From Betaproteobacteria bacterium SCN1 (GTDB lineage Bacteria; Pseudomonadota; Gammaproteobacteria; Burkholderiales; Thiobacillaceae), in the NCBI GenBank assembly GCA_008923315.1, contig WBSF01000001.1, forward strand, positions 186,001-250,000: a stretch of 64,000 bases of DNA, given 5' to 3'. Both the position numbers and the translations under genes were made by a program. The notes beneath the pieces were generated by a model, which saw nothing but the letters and a program-made list of their open reading frames with translations, was not told where the DNA came from and did not search any database. Positions 27,699-35,823 of the stretch are shown here, piece after piece; positions within the stretch are counted from its first letter, which is position 1; each line of letters starts with the position of its first letter.

Positions 27699-30054
27699 TC
27701 GAATGCTGATAGAGATATTTTTGGAAACCCGAAAATACCCGGCCGATCTCTTCGGGCTTACCGAGATCGGCCACGGCATCCGTTAGCGAGTCGTGATATT
27801 TCAGGCGCAGTAGTGGCGTCAGCTTGGCCTGGTCCAGCTCTTCCACGCCAACGCTGACGTAGTGCGACAACACGAAATCGAGGAATGACCGTTGCCTGTC
27901 GTTGAAGTGCGTGCTGATTCTGCCATGCGCGTGCACGGCTCGTTGTGCCCGCGTGAGCGGGGCCAGGGCATAGGCCACATGCGCCAGCACGTCGAACAGG
28001 TCGCTTTTCTCGGCGTCGATGATCTTCTGCATTTCGGCCAGCTGGTCGGGGCCGAAGCCCTGCTCGGCCAATCCATCCAGCAGTTTCCTGCGCGTGTCCG
28101 GCGCACTCCACAGGGCACGCAATTCGTCTTCGTCGCGGAAAAATTCCGGCAGCTTGCCGAACAGGGCTTCCATGAACTGGGCCGCCGACATGGGCGTGCC
28201 GTCGGGGTGCCAGAAGCTGGTGGCTGTCATGTGCTGAATCGTACGCGCCTTGCCGTCGGCCAGTTTGATCCGGACCTTTAGTCGTGGGGCATATTCGGTA
28301 GTGGGCTCGCGCACGGTGGGCGGATCATTCAGCAGTTGCGATGTCGGGCGCGCAGTTGGCGTCTGCGGATCAATCGGTTCGCCGTCCCATTCAGGGTCGC
28401 TGAAATGGTGGTGGGCCTTCACGAAGTCGTAGATCGTGAAGTAGTCCTTGCCGTCGTAGAGCCGCGTCCCGCGCCCGATGATCTGCTTGAACTCGATCAT
28501 GGAATTGATCGGCCGCAGCAGCACGATGTTGCGCACGTTGCGGGCATCGACGCCGGTCGACAGCTTCTGCGACGTGGTCAGGATCGTCGGGATGATCTTC
28601 TCGTTGTCCTGAAAGTCCCGCAGGTATTGCTCGCCCAGCGCGCCGTCGTCGGCTGTCACGCGCACGCAATAAAGCGGGTCGGTGCTGGTCTTCAGCTGGT
28701 TGATCAAGTCCCGGATCACCAGCGCGTGCGCCTGGTTCGCGCAGAACACCAGCGTCTTCTCCCGCTGGTCGATCTGCGACATGAAGATTTCGACCCGTTT
28801 CTTCTCCCGCTCCCTGATCTCGATGATCCGGTTGAAGTCGGCTTCCTCGTAGCGCTTGCCCGCCTCGATCGCGCCCTCCACCAGCGTGTCGTCGGCCGTA
28901 TAGACATAATCGTCCAGCGTCGTGGCGATCTGCTTGACCCGGAAGGGCGTCAGGAAGCCGTCGTTGATGCCGTCCTTCAGCGAATACACGAACACCGGCT
29001 CGCCGAAATAGGCATAGGTGTCGACGTTGTCGCGGCGCTTCGGCGTGGCGGTCAGGCCAAGCTGCACGGCGGGCGCGAAGTAGTCGAGGATGCCGCGCCA
29101 GTTGCTCTCGTCGTTGGCGCCGCCGCGGTGGCACTCGTCAATGACGATGAAGTCGAAGAAGTCCGGCGGATACTCACCGAAATAGGGCGTTGGCTCCCCT
29201 CGCCCTCCGGGAGAGGGGCTGGGGGAGAGGGGCGGACCGCTCATGAAGGTCTGGAAGATCGTGAAGAACAGGCTCCCGTTCTTCGGCACCTTGCCCTTCT
29301 TGCGAATGTCGCTCGGCTCGATCCGAACCAGCGCGTCCTCTGGGAAGGCGGAAAAGGCGTTGTACGCCTGATCCGCCAGAATATTGCGGTCGGCCAGGAA
29401 CAGGATGCGCGGCCGGCGCGTCGGCTCGCTATTCGTCTTCCAGTCGCTCAGGTTCCATCGGCTGTGGAACAGCTTCCAGGCGAGCTGGAAGGCAATGAAG
29501 GTCTTGCCCGTGCCGGTCGCCAGCGTCAGCAGGATGCGCTGCCTGTGGTCGGCAATGGCCTCCAGCACCCGCTCGATCGCGATGTCCTGGTAGTAGCGCC
29601 CCTGGAAGAAGCCGCCCCTGTCCTCGAACGGCACCGCGGCGAAGCGGTCGCGCCAGGCGTTGGGGACGGCAAAGGTCAGGTTCCAGAGCGCGGCCGGCGT
29701 CGGGTAGTGCGGTAACTCCCCCTCCGCGCCGGTATCCATGTCGATGCCGTAAATGCCCTGGCCGTTGCTGGCATAGGTGAAGCGGATGGCGAGCTTGCCG
29801 GCGTAATCCTTGGCCTGCCCCACGCCCTCGGTGAGTGCCTTGTCCCACGCCTTCGCCTCGACCACCGCCAGCTTGGTGTTGCGATACTCCAGCACGTAGT
29901 CGGCGGTCAGCGGCTTGCCGCGCTTGCCGCCGCCTTCCAGCCTGCCCAAGGTGATCGGGTACTCGCGGCGGATGCGGCTGCCCTCGACCACGCCCCAGCC
30001 CGCTGCTTTCAGCGCGGGGTCGATGTGTTCGGCGCGGGTTTCGGCTTCGTTCAT
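27688..30054 (-). CDS. hsdR: type I restriction enzyme R subunit (EcoEI-like)
   Basis: 788-aa motor/nuclease subunit. The N-terminal nuclease motif is D52 ... E66-x-K68 (ADYVLEYRN, VVEAKAW). The SF2 helicase core has Walker A ATGTGKTFIA (about 178), DECHRGG box (about 307), LGLTATPKRR and motif VI region QIIGRGTRLYDGK; the C-terminus is the EcoEI-type helical domain. All catalytic motifs are intact. It translocates and cuts DNA unmodified at the HsdS target. A GC-rich dyad repeat inserts about 15 residues (about 273-288, PLSPSPSPGGRGE) in frame just before the conserved PTPYFGEYPPDFFD. hsdM and hsdS are 3-5 kb upstream on the same strand, separated from hsdR by the fic, PIN and ImmA genes. 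Confidence 0.93.
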   Translation of the reverse strand: MNEAETRAEHIDPALKAAGWGVVEGSRIRREYPITLGRLEGGGKRGKPLTADYVLEYRNTKLAVVEAKAWDKALTEGVGQAKDYAGKLAIRFTYASNGQGIYGIDMDTGAEGELPHYPTPAALWNLTFAVPNAWRDRFAAVPFEDRGGFFQGRYYQDIAIERVLEAIADHRQRILLTLATGTGKTFIAFQLAWKLFHSRWNLSDWKTNSEPTRRPRILFLADRNILADQAYNAFSAFPEDALVRIEPSDIRKKGKVPKNGSLFFTIFQTFMSGPPLSPSPSPGGRGEPTPYFGEYPPDFFDFIVIDECHRGGANDESNWRGILDYFAPAVQLGLTATPKRRDNVDTYAYFGEPVFVYSLKDGINDGFLTPFRVKQIATTLDDYVYTADDTLVEGAIEAGKRYEEADFNRIIEIREREKKRVEIFMSQIDQREKTLVFCANQAHALVIRDLINQLKTSTDPLYCVRVTADDGALGEQYLRDFQDNEKIIPTILTTSQKLSTGVDARNVRNIVLLRPINSMIEFKQIIGRGTRLYDGKDYFTIYDFVKAHHHFSDPEWDGEPIDPQTPTARPTSQLLNDPPTVREPTTEYAPRLKVRIKLADGKARTIQHMTATSFWHPDGTPMSAAQFMEALFGKLPEFFRDEDELRALWSAPDTRRKLLDGLAEQGFGPDQLAEMQKIIDAEKSDLFDVLAHVAYALAPLTRAQRAVHAHGRISTHFNDRQRSFLDFVLSHYVSVGVEELDQAKLTPLLRLKYHDSLTDAVADLGKPEEIGRVFSGFQKYLYQHSTPN
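29191..29236. repeat. GC-rich dyad repeat inserted in frame in hsdR
   Basis: A stretch of imperfect dyad DNA, with CCCCTC (29196-29201) facing GAGGGG (29213-29218), followed by another GGGGGAGAGGGG tract. It resembles the short CCCCTCTCCC-type intergenic palindromes that are scattered in many proteobacterial genomes. Here it lies within a coding region, is read in frame, and encodes a low-complexity Pro/Ser/Gly-rich loop absent from the family pattern I know. Confidence 0.6.
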
Positions 30055-30084
30055 CGGCCAGCTTGGTTCATTGGCGGGTTTCGC

Positions 30085-31191
30085 TCACGCGTAAGCCATG
30101 ACTGCATTGTCATCGCGCGTCAGCAGCTGCATCAGTTTCGGATGGATGAACAGTTTCTCGCGGCCCAGGGTCACTTCCCGCAGTACGCCAATCTCGACGA
30201 GCTGCTTGAGATAACGCGAAGCGGCCTGCCGTCCGGCAATTTCCTTGTCCACCACGTTCTGGATGCGGCAGTACGGCAGGTCGAAAATGAGATCGACCAG
30301 TTCGCGCGTGTAGATTTTCGGTGCGCTTTGTTTCACATGCTTAACCGTCAGCCCCGACAGTTCGCGAATCGCTGAAATCTTGGCCGTCGTCCAAACCGCA
30401 GTATCTTCCACGCCGCGCAGCATATAGATCAGCCACGGCTCCCAGGCCTGCTCGCGCGTCACGTCCAGCAGCAGTCGGTAGTAATCCGCCTTGTGATTGA
30501 TGATGTAGCGACTGAGATACAGAATCGGCAACGTCAGCAGGTCTTCCTGAATCAGGTACAGGCTGTTCAGCACGCGTCCGGTACGGCCGTTGCCGTCGGT
30601 GAACGGGTGGATGGCCTCGAACTGGTAGTGGCCGACCGCCATGCGGATCAGCGGATCGATATCCCTCGCCTCGTGCAGATAGCGCTCCCAGTTGGCCAGC
30701 TTGGTGCGCAACACATCTTCTCCCACTGGCGGTGTATAGATCACCTCGCCCGTCCGGTCGTTTGCCAGCGCCGTACCCGGTACCTGCCGCACCTGCATCC
30801 GCGCGCCCTTGATGCGCGTGCATACCTGTTCCGCTGTGCGCGTATTGAGCGGCGTCTGCTTCAGGGCGCGAAAACCTTCCATCAGCGCGCTGCTGTGCCG
30901 CAATGCCTCGCGCGTCGCCGGGTCTGCGCGCTCGTCAGCCTGCTGATATTGAAACAGGCGGTCGGTCGTCGTCACGATGTTCTCGATTTCCGAACTTGCC
31001 TGCGCTTCAAGCAGGGGCAGTGCATTGATCAGCACGCCCTGGTTGGGGATCAGTTCTGCCGCCTGCTTCAGTTCAGCCAGAGCCGCACGCGCCGCGATGC
31101 ATTGCTTCAACACCGGGCGTGTCTCCACCTCCGCAGCCGGCGGCAGGGGGGGGAGATCGTTGTAGGGATGATTGGGTCGCCAGTCGGTCAT
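30085..31191 (-). CDS. Fic-domain AMPylase-like protein with C-terminal winged helix
   Basis: 368-aa protein. The Fic core motif [12 protein letters not shown] starts at residue 195 with the catalytic His195; the N-terminal inhibitory motif S66-x3-E70-N71 (SSEIENI) marks a self-inhibited class II Fic. Residues about 280-368 ([12 protein letters not shown] ... [17 protein letters not shown]) look like a winged helix-turn-helix, as in SoFic-like proteins. Fic enzymes transfer AMP to target proteins. Placed between the PIN gene and hsdR (30 bp before hsdR) on the same strand. Its 290-bp upstream region is the longest non-coding stretch in the locus and carries two operator-like dyads, which suggests its own, possibly autoregulated, promoter. 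Confidence 0.88.
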   Translation of the reverse strand: MTDWRPNHPYNDLPPLPPAAEVETRPVLKQCIAARAALAELKQAAELIPNQGVLINALPLLEAQASSEIENIVTTTDRLFQYQQADERADPATREALRHSSALMEGFRALKQTPLNTRTAEQVCTRIKGARMQVRQVPGTALANDRTGEVIYTPPVGEDVLRTKLANWERYLHEARDIDPLIRMAVGHYQFEAIHPFTDGNGRTGRVLNSLYLIQEDLLTLPILYLSRYIINHKADYYRLLLDVTREQAWEPWLIYMLRGVEDTAVWTTAKISAIRELSGLTVKHVKQSAPKIYTRELVDLIFDLPYCRIQNVVDKEIAGRQAASRYLKQLVEIGVLREVTLGREKLFIHPKLMQLLTRDDNAVMAYA

Positions 31192-31211
31192 GGTTTATTT
31201 TCGGGTGTTTT

Positions 31212-31236
31212 GCGACATGTCCTGAGTGTATGTCGC
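31212..31236. promoter_or_regulatory. fic-proximal dyad, copy 1
   Basis: Perfect arms GCGACAT (31212-31218) and ATGTCGC (31230-31236) with an 11-nt spacer, beginning 20 bp upstream of the fic start. Immediately beside it is a further small palindrome CTGTCG-G-CGACAG (31236-31248) built from the same GTCG/CGAC elements. Candidate operator of fic. Confidence 0.5.
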
Positions 31237-31281
31237 TGTCGGCGACAGGTCAACAAAACGTGTTGCTATTTTTATGAATTT

Positions 31282-31306
31282 GCGACATTTATTGCTGGTA
31301 TGTCGC
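31282..31306. promoter_or_regulatory. fic-upstream dyad, copy 2
   Basis: Same arms and same 11-nt spacer length as copy 1: GCGACAT (31282-31288) and ATGTCGC (31300-31306), but an unrelated spacer sequence, and exactly 70 bp from copy 1. Conservation of arms and spacing but not spacer sequence is what a protein-binding site would show. Confidence 0.5.
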
Positions 31307-31350
31307 TGACGACAACAAATGGCAGACGGAAAAAACTGTTGGGTCAGGTG

Positions 31351-31476
31351 GGCAATCAAAACCCGATCAAGAAAAAACGGGCGCCAAAATATGTGTAATT
31401 TGTTGATAAATAAACATAATATTTCTTATCCACGCAATTCGGGCTGTCGGCAGTCAAAATCCGATAAGAAAGAAAG
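31351..31476. repeat. imperfect direct repeats in an AT-rich gap
   Basis: Two copies of a roughly 27-base element, GGCAATCAAAACCCGATCAA (from 31351) and GGCAGTCAAAATCCGATAAG (from 31449), about 23 of 26 aligned positions identical, 98 bp apart. The stretch between them (31381-31440) is only about 28% GC by hand count, the lowest in the window. No gene is convincing here. It lies between the fic promoter region and the end of the PIN gene and could be a recombination scar or further regulatory DNA. Confidence 0.4.
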
Positions 31477-31481
31477 TGGAG

Positions 31482-31961
31482 CTACCTGAAAACTGCGCCA
31501 GACAGTTTGATGTACTCCAGAAAGCTGATGCAGGTCACTCCAACTTCATCCATCGTGCAGACAGCCGGAATTTTCCGTTTGGCCGGAAGGTCGGGGAGTT
31601 TCTGTTTGCTTTCGTCGGAAACCAGCTCGCAATTGCGGTCGGCCGCAGTGGCAACGATGAGCAGATCGTTTTCATCGACACCCTTCGGGTGGTAGCGGTC
31701 GCCCACAATGCCCAGCAGATTCTTGATGCGCATCGCATCCTGGAGAATCGCATTGCTAATTTCCAGAACGCGCAGGTCATTGTCCTTCAGCCATTCCGCG
31801 CACTCGGGGGCCTTGTGCGCAACCTCGTCCAGCGCCACGCTCGGCATCGCCAAATCGCCTTGTCCGATTTGGCCAGCCATCCAGTCCCACAACCCGGGAA
31901 ACTGCTGCAAGGGGTAGTTATCCCACGCATAAATCATGGACGACGCATCAAACACCCGCAT
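31482..31961 (-). CDS. DUF4411 PIN-like protein
   Basis: 159-aa putative nuclease. It begins MRVFDASSMIYAWDNYP, with Asp5 in the place of the first PIN acid; further conserved acids are Glu46 (VALDEVAHK), Asp96/Asp99 (GVDENDLLIVATA) and Asp116 (LVSDES), spaced as in PIN domains, so an RNase toxin-like activity is plausible. Its start overlaps the end of the ImmA-type gene by 14 bp: the pair forms one translation unit. DUF4411 next to an XRE-ImmA protein is a recurrent pair in defence and toxin-antitoxin contexts. Confidence 0.82.
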   Translation of the reverse strand: MRVFDASSMIYAWDNYPLQQFPGLWDWMAGQIGQGDLAMPSVALDEVAHKAPECAEWLKDNDLRVLEISNAILQDAMRIKNLLGIVGDRYHPKGVDENDLLIVATAADRNCELVSDESKQKLPDLPAKRKIPAVCTMDEVGVTCISFLEYIKLSGAVFR

Positions 31962-33099
31962 AGAAGCGTTCCAGTTGATGCACGTCCTTTATCTTCAGGT
32001 TATCGAGGTAGGTGCTGGCTTTGGCCAGGGTGATATGGCGGGCATTCAGGGCATCCAACACCGTGCGCACAAACGTATCGCCGAATACATGCTTGGGTTC
32101 GCGATGACGGTAAGCGCGGCTGCCGCCCACCTCTTCCTTGACAAGGACCGGCTGGTCGCGCCAAGCACGGTAGGCGTCGTAATCCCGACGCGATAAGCGC
32201 CCCACATCCAGCAGGCGCAGCAGGATGACCTCGCCGCTGACACCCCAGGCCTTGCGCTGTTCCGCCAGCCAATCGTCGAAGCCGGCCGCCTCGGCGGGTC
32301 GCTCCGCATCGTGGATGGATTTCAGGAAAGCATCCGGCACCAGCAGATGGCCCGCAAAGGCATTGGCCTCGCGTTCCATGCCTTCATGCGAATACATGTC
32401 GCGGTCATCGTCGATGGAACTGGTCTTGTGCAACAGCAAATGCCCCAGTTCGTGCATCAGGGTAAAGCTTTGCCTGGACTCGCCAGGCTGCTTCTTGACC
32501 ACGATCACTGGGCATTCCGGGTCGTAAAGCGAAAACCCCAGGATCGGGCTTTCCTTGGCGATCTGCCACTTGCCGTTGTAACCGTTGCTCTGGAAAACCA
32601 GCAGACCCCTCGCCTCTACAGCCAGCCGGTAAGTCTCGAAATCATTGGTGTCCCGCAGCCCGAGCCACTGCCGGACGGTGCGAGCAGCCGCGGGAAGATC
32701 CAGCCCCGCCAGATCGGGCGGGGCAAAGCGGGGCAGGTTGGCGTCGTCCAGCTCCTCGCGCAGGCTCAGGAAGATGGCGCGCTGCTTCTCGACACGCTCG
32801 ATCAGGGCCTTGATGCGCGCGGAAAGTTCGGGCTTCTGGTTGGCCAGCGTGCGGAATTGCGGGGTGTGAACCTGGGCTTCGTCCACCGGGCCGGGTTCCA
32901 GAAAAAACAGCACGCCGCGCCCGAAAAAGTCGGCCAGCTTGCGCAACTGGTTGAAGGTCAGGCCGGGTTCGCCGGCCATCACTTTTTCCAGATTCGCAGC
33001 CGCAATTCCCGCCTCGGCCGCGCACTGCGCCAGCGTCACGCCGCGATCGGCGCAGCACCAGGCGAGGCGCTCGGGGTTGATCGACTGAATCCGTTCCAT
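31948..33099 (-). CDS. XRE-family regulator with ImmA/IrrE (DUF955) metallopeptidase domain
   Basis: 383-aa protein. N-terminal helix-turn-helix (about 5-60: GVTLAQCAAEAGIAAANLEKVM and FNQLRKLADFFG), then a DUF955 domain with zinc motif HELGH at 216-220 (LMHELGHLLLHK). In phage-like elements such proteins cleave repressors; coupled to toxins they act as antitoxin or regulator. Here it is coupled to the DUF4411 gene and lies 41 bp beyond hsdS on the same strand, so it is probably expressed with the methylation genes. Its target is unknown. Confidence 0.87.
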   Translation of the reverse strand: MERIQSINPERLAWCCADRGVTLAQCAAEAGIAAANLEKVMAGEPGLTFNQLRKLADFFGRGVLFFLEPGPVDEAQVHTPQFRTLANQKPELSARIKALIERVEKQRAIFLSLREELDDANLPRFAPPDLAGLDLPAAARTVRQWLGLRDTNDFETYRLAVEARGLLVFQSNGYNGKWQIAKESPILGFSLYDPECPVIVVKKQPGESRQSFTLMHELGHLLLHKTSSIDDDRDMYSHEGMEREANAFAGHLLVPDAFLKSIHDAERPAEAAGFDDWLAEQRKAWGVSGEVILLRLLDVGRLSRRDYDAYRAWRDQPVLVKEEVGGSRAYRHREPKHVFGDTFVRTVLDALNARHITLAKASTYLDNLKIKDVHQLERFYAGV

Positions 33100-33140
33100 G
33101 CGCGAAATTGTATCTACTTTGGCGGGCGACCGTCGCGGCC

Positions 33141-34274
33141 TTACAGCGCCCCGGAAAAAGCCTGGTGCAACAGGGACTTTTTCAGGTCGTCGAGCGCGGC
33201 GAGCTTGCGCTGGTAGAGGGATTCGAGGCGTTGGGTTTCTTCGCGGAGGGCATCAAGTGCCGAAACGATCTGTCCCTGCTCTGCTTGTGACGGAAGAAAA
33301 ACTCGATGGGCATTAAGTCGCTGAATCGGCAACGCGCTGTATGCAGCACCGTGTGACATCTTGTTCAGGCTTTCGACAAAGGAAAGCAGCACATATTTGA
33401 GGAAGTGCGGATTGACTGAATTGAACTCTTTGAGCCACAAAACATTTCCATCCTTGAAATAGAAATCACTGTCGCCTTCAACGACCCATATCTCGCCAAT
33501 CGTGCCGATGGCGGTGAGAAGAATGTCGCCCTCCTTCGGAACACCGAAGCACGTTTCGATCTCTTTGTACCGATCCTCGGAAATAAATAGCTCGGTCGTG
33601 ATCTCGCGGTCGTTCGCCAACTCCTTGATCTCTTTCGTTCGGTAGAACGGTACCCCAGACTTCACATACTCGCTTTTGAAAATGCGCTTGCTGGAAGTAA
33701 TCGTGCCGAGCTCTGCGAGCGACTTTTCCACCCACCCCTGGCCGTGTCGGGTGAAGACCGATTGCAGGTGGCTTTCAAATAGAGCGCGCGCGTTCTGGAG
33801 GTTCTTTTCGGCGTTGGCTTTGGCGGTGGTGATGCCATCAAAAGCTTGGTCGAGGATGGCGACGATGCGCTGCTGTTCCCTGGTGTTGCTTGGAACGAAA
33901 ATTGGAAGAGATCGAAACGCTGGAACATCGAGGTTCTTTTGGGCTGCCCCTTTTCCAAGAGCGAATATCTCATCATTCAACGACAGAATTTGGAAATCCA
34001 AGAACCTGGGGAGCAGTTTCCCGTTTCGTGGTGAAACTGTTAAGCCGCTGTCGTTCAGGAAGAACTTCCCAGTAACGAATCGTGTGCATTCATCTGACAT
34101 CCCAAAGCGAGAAACAACGAGGCGATCCTCGCGATTAGAAGTATCCATCCTGAAGGTTGCGCCCCCCCCACCGTATACAGGGTAAATGCTGCCACCGTCG
34201 CGCTTTTGAACCACGCGAGTGCCGTATTCGACCGTACATACCTCCTCCAAAGGCAAAAATTCCCCCTTGGTCAT
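33141..34274 (-). CDS. hsdS: type I restriction-modification specificity subunit
   Basis: 377-aa DNA-recognition subunit with the usual double layout: first target recognition domain about 1-140 (EVCTVEYGTRVVQKRDGG ... NLDVPAFRSLPIFVPS), central helical spacer about 140-195, second recognition domain about 195-330, then a terminal helical region (LREETQRLESLYQRKLAALDDLKKSLLHQAFSGAL-type coiled coil). The ATG at 34274 overlaps the hsdM stop by 4 bp. GC is about 48-57% by hand count over three 60-base windows, clearly below the genome, as is common for exchangeable specificity genes. The bipartite target cannot be predicted from sequence alone. Confidence 0.93.
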   Translation of the reverse strand: MTKGEFLPLEEVCTVEYGTRVVQKRDGGSIYPVYGGGGATFRMDTSNREDRLVVSRFGMSDECTRFVTGKFFLNDSGLTVSPRNGKLLPRFLDFQILSLNDEIFALGKGAAQKNLDVPAFRSLPIFVPSNTREQQRIVAILDQAFDGITTAKANAEKNLQNARALFESHLQSVFTRHGQGWVEKSLAELGTITSSKRIFKSEYVKSGVPFYRTKEIKELANDREITTELFISEDRYKEIETCFGVPKEGDILLTAIGTIGEIWVVEGDSDFYFKDGNVLWLKEFNSVNPHFLKYVLLSFVESLNKMSHGAAYSALPIQRLNAHRVFLPSQAEQGQIVSALDALREETQRLESLYQRKLAALDDLKKSLLHQAFSGAL

Positions 34275-35725
34275 ATCAGCGCCCTGATGTTCGCCAGCAC
34301 CTCTGCGCTCTCCGCATCCAGCGCCACGATCTCGTCCAGGATCGCCTGCGGGCTGCGGTGGGCGACTTCCTCTCCGCCATTGGGGTTCTTCACCGACAGG
34401 TCGAAAGTCGCCGGGTCGATGGCCGCCGCGTCCACGCTCCAGCTCTTCGGCGAATCGGCAAAGGTCTTTTGCAGTTCGACGAACTCGGCCAGATCGGCGT
34501 CGTTGAGCGGGTTGGTCTTGCCGAGGTTGCGGCCTGGGTCGAGCTGGTAGTACCAAACCTTGCGGGTCGGCGCGCCCTTCTCGAAGAACAGCACCACGGT
34601 CTTCACGCCCGCGCCCTGGAAGGTGCCGCCGGGGCAATCCAGCACCGTGTGCAGGTTGCAGCTTTCCAGCAGCAGCTTCCTCAGGCTGACCGAGGCGTTA
34701 TCGGTATTGGAGAGGAAGGTGTTCTTGATCACCACGCCGGCGCGGCCGCCGGCCTTGAGCATCTTGATGAAGTGCTGCAGGAACAGGAAAGCCGTCTCGC
34801 CGGTGCGGATGGGGAAGTTCTGCTGGACTTCCTTGCGCTCCTTGCCGCCGAAGGGCGGATTGGCGAGGATCACATCGAAGCGATCCTTGTCCTGAACGTC
34901 GGCCAGATTCTCGGCCAGGGTGTTGGTGTGGACGATGTTGGGCGCCTCGATGCCGTGCAGGATCATGTTCATGATCGCAATGACGTAGGCGAGCGACTTC
35001 TTTTCCTTGCCGTAGAAAGTGCGCGTTTGCAGCGTCTGGAGATCGGCAGTGGTCAGCCTGGGCTGGGACTTGAGGTGGTCGAAGGCTTCGCACAGGAAGC
35101 CCGCCGATCCCACCGCGCCGTCGTAGATGCGCTCGCCGATCTTGGGATTGACCACCTGCACGATGGCGCGAATTAGCGGGCGCGGGGTGTAGTACTCGCC
35201 ACCGTTGCGCCCGGCGTTGCCCATGTTCTTGATCTTGGCTTCGTAGAGGTGCGAAAGCTCGTGCTTCTCGGTCTGCGAGCGGAAGCGCAGTGCGTCGATG
35301 TGGTCGATGATCTCGCGCAGGTTGTAGCCGCTGTGGATCTTGTTCTTGATCTCGCCGAAGATCTCGCCGATCTTGTATTCGAGGGTGTTCGCGCTGTCCG
35401 CTTTTTGTTTGAAGCCGTGCAGGTAGGGAAAGAGCTTGCGGTCGACGAAGTCGCGCAGGTCGTCGCCGGTCAGCGCCTGGTTGTGGTCGAGCTTGCCGTG
35501 CTTGTCCTTGGGCGCCGCCCAGCTTTCCCAGCGGTAGGGTTTGTCGAGGATGAAGCTGTATTGCTTCCCCTCCAGTTCGGCCTCCATCGCCTTGTCCTGC
35601 TCCAGCCCGTCCAGGTATTTCAGGAACAGCAGCCAGGAGGTCTGCTCGGTGTAGTCAAGCTCGGTGGTGCAGCCGGCCTCTTTCCAGAGGACGTCGTCGA
35701 TGTTTTTGAAGGCTTGTTCGAACAT
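34271..35725 (-). CDS. hsdM: type I restriction-modification DNA methyltransferase subunit
   Basis: 484-aa N6-adenine methyltransferase. N-terminal HsdM helical domain (about 1-150), SAM-binding region IYDGAVGSAGFLCEAF (a family variant of motif I) and catalytic NPPFGGKE near residue 286, then FLFLQHFIKMLKAGGRAGVVI. It methylates host DNA with HsdS and joins HsdR in the restriction complex. First gene of the minus-strand locus; a 98-bp gap without obvious features separates it from the LysR gene. Confidence 0.95.
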   Translation of the reverse strand: MFEQAFKNIDDVLWKEAGCTTELDYTEQTSWLLFLKYLDGLEQDKAMEAELEGKQYSFILDKPYRWESWAAPKDKHGKLDHNQALTGDDLRDFVDRKLFPYLHGFKQKADSANTLEYKIGEIFGEIKNKIHSGYNLREIIDHIDALRFRSQTEKHELSHLYEAKIKNMGNAGRNGGEYYTPRPLIRAIVQVVNPKIGERIYDGAVGSAGFLCEAFDHLKSQPRLTTADLQTLQTRTFYGKEKKSLAYVIAIMNMILHGIEAPNIVHTNTLAENLADVQDKDRFDVILANPPFGGKERKEVQQNFPIRTGETAFLFLQHFIKMLKAGGRAGVVIKNTFLSNTDNASVSLRKLLLESCNLHTVLDCPGGTFQGAGVKTVVLFFEKGAPTRKVWYYQLDPGRNLGKTNPLNDADLAEFVELQKTFADSPKSWSVDAAAIDPATFDLSVKNPNGGEEVAHRSPQAILDEIVALDAESAEVLANIRALI

Positions 35726-35823
35726 GGCGGAGAAAGCGTTGGGTGTGCCTGGCCGGTGGCGCGGCTGAAGGCGCTAATGTAACCGGCATCGCTCGGCTTG
35801 AACAAAGCTGGAGATGAGCCGCT

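Noticed and set aside
31300-31398. 32-aa basic ORF (MSLTTTNGRRKKLLG ...) in the fic upstream region
   Set aside because: Its ATG lies inside the second regulatory dyad, there is no ribosome-binding site and no known similarity; probably chance. I considered a small Fic antitoxin but the sequence does not resemble YhfG.
27605-35823. Integrative element with att sites
   Set aside because: No integrase, tRNA or clear flanking direct repeat was found at the edges of the restriction locus, so only an accessory block is claimed.
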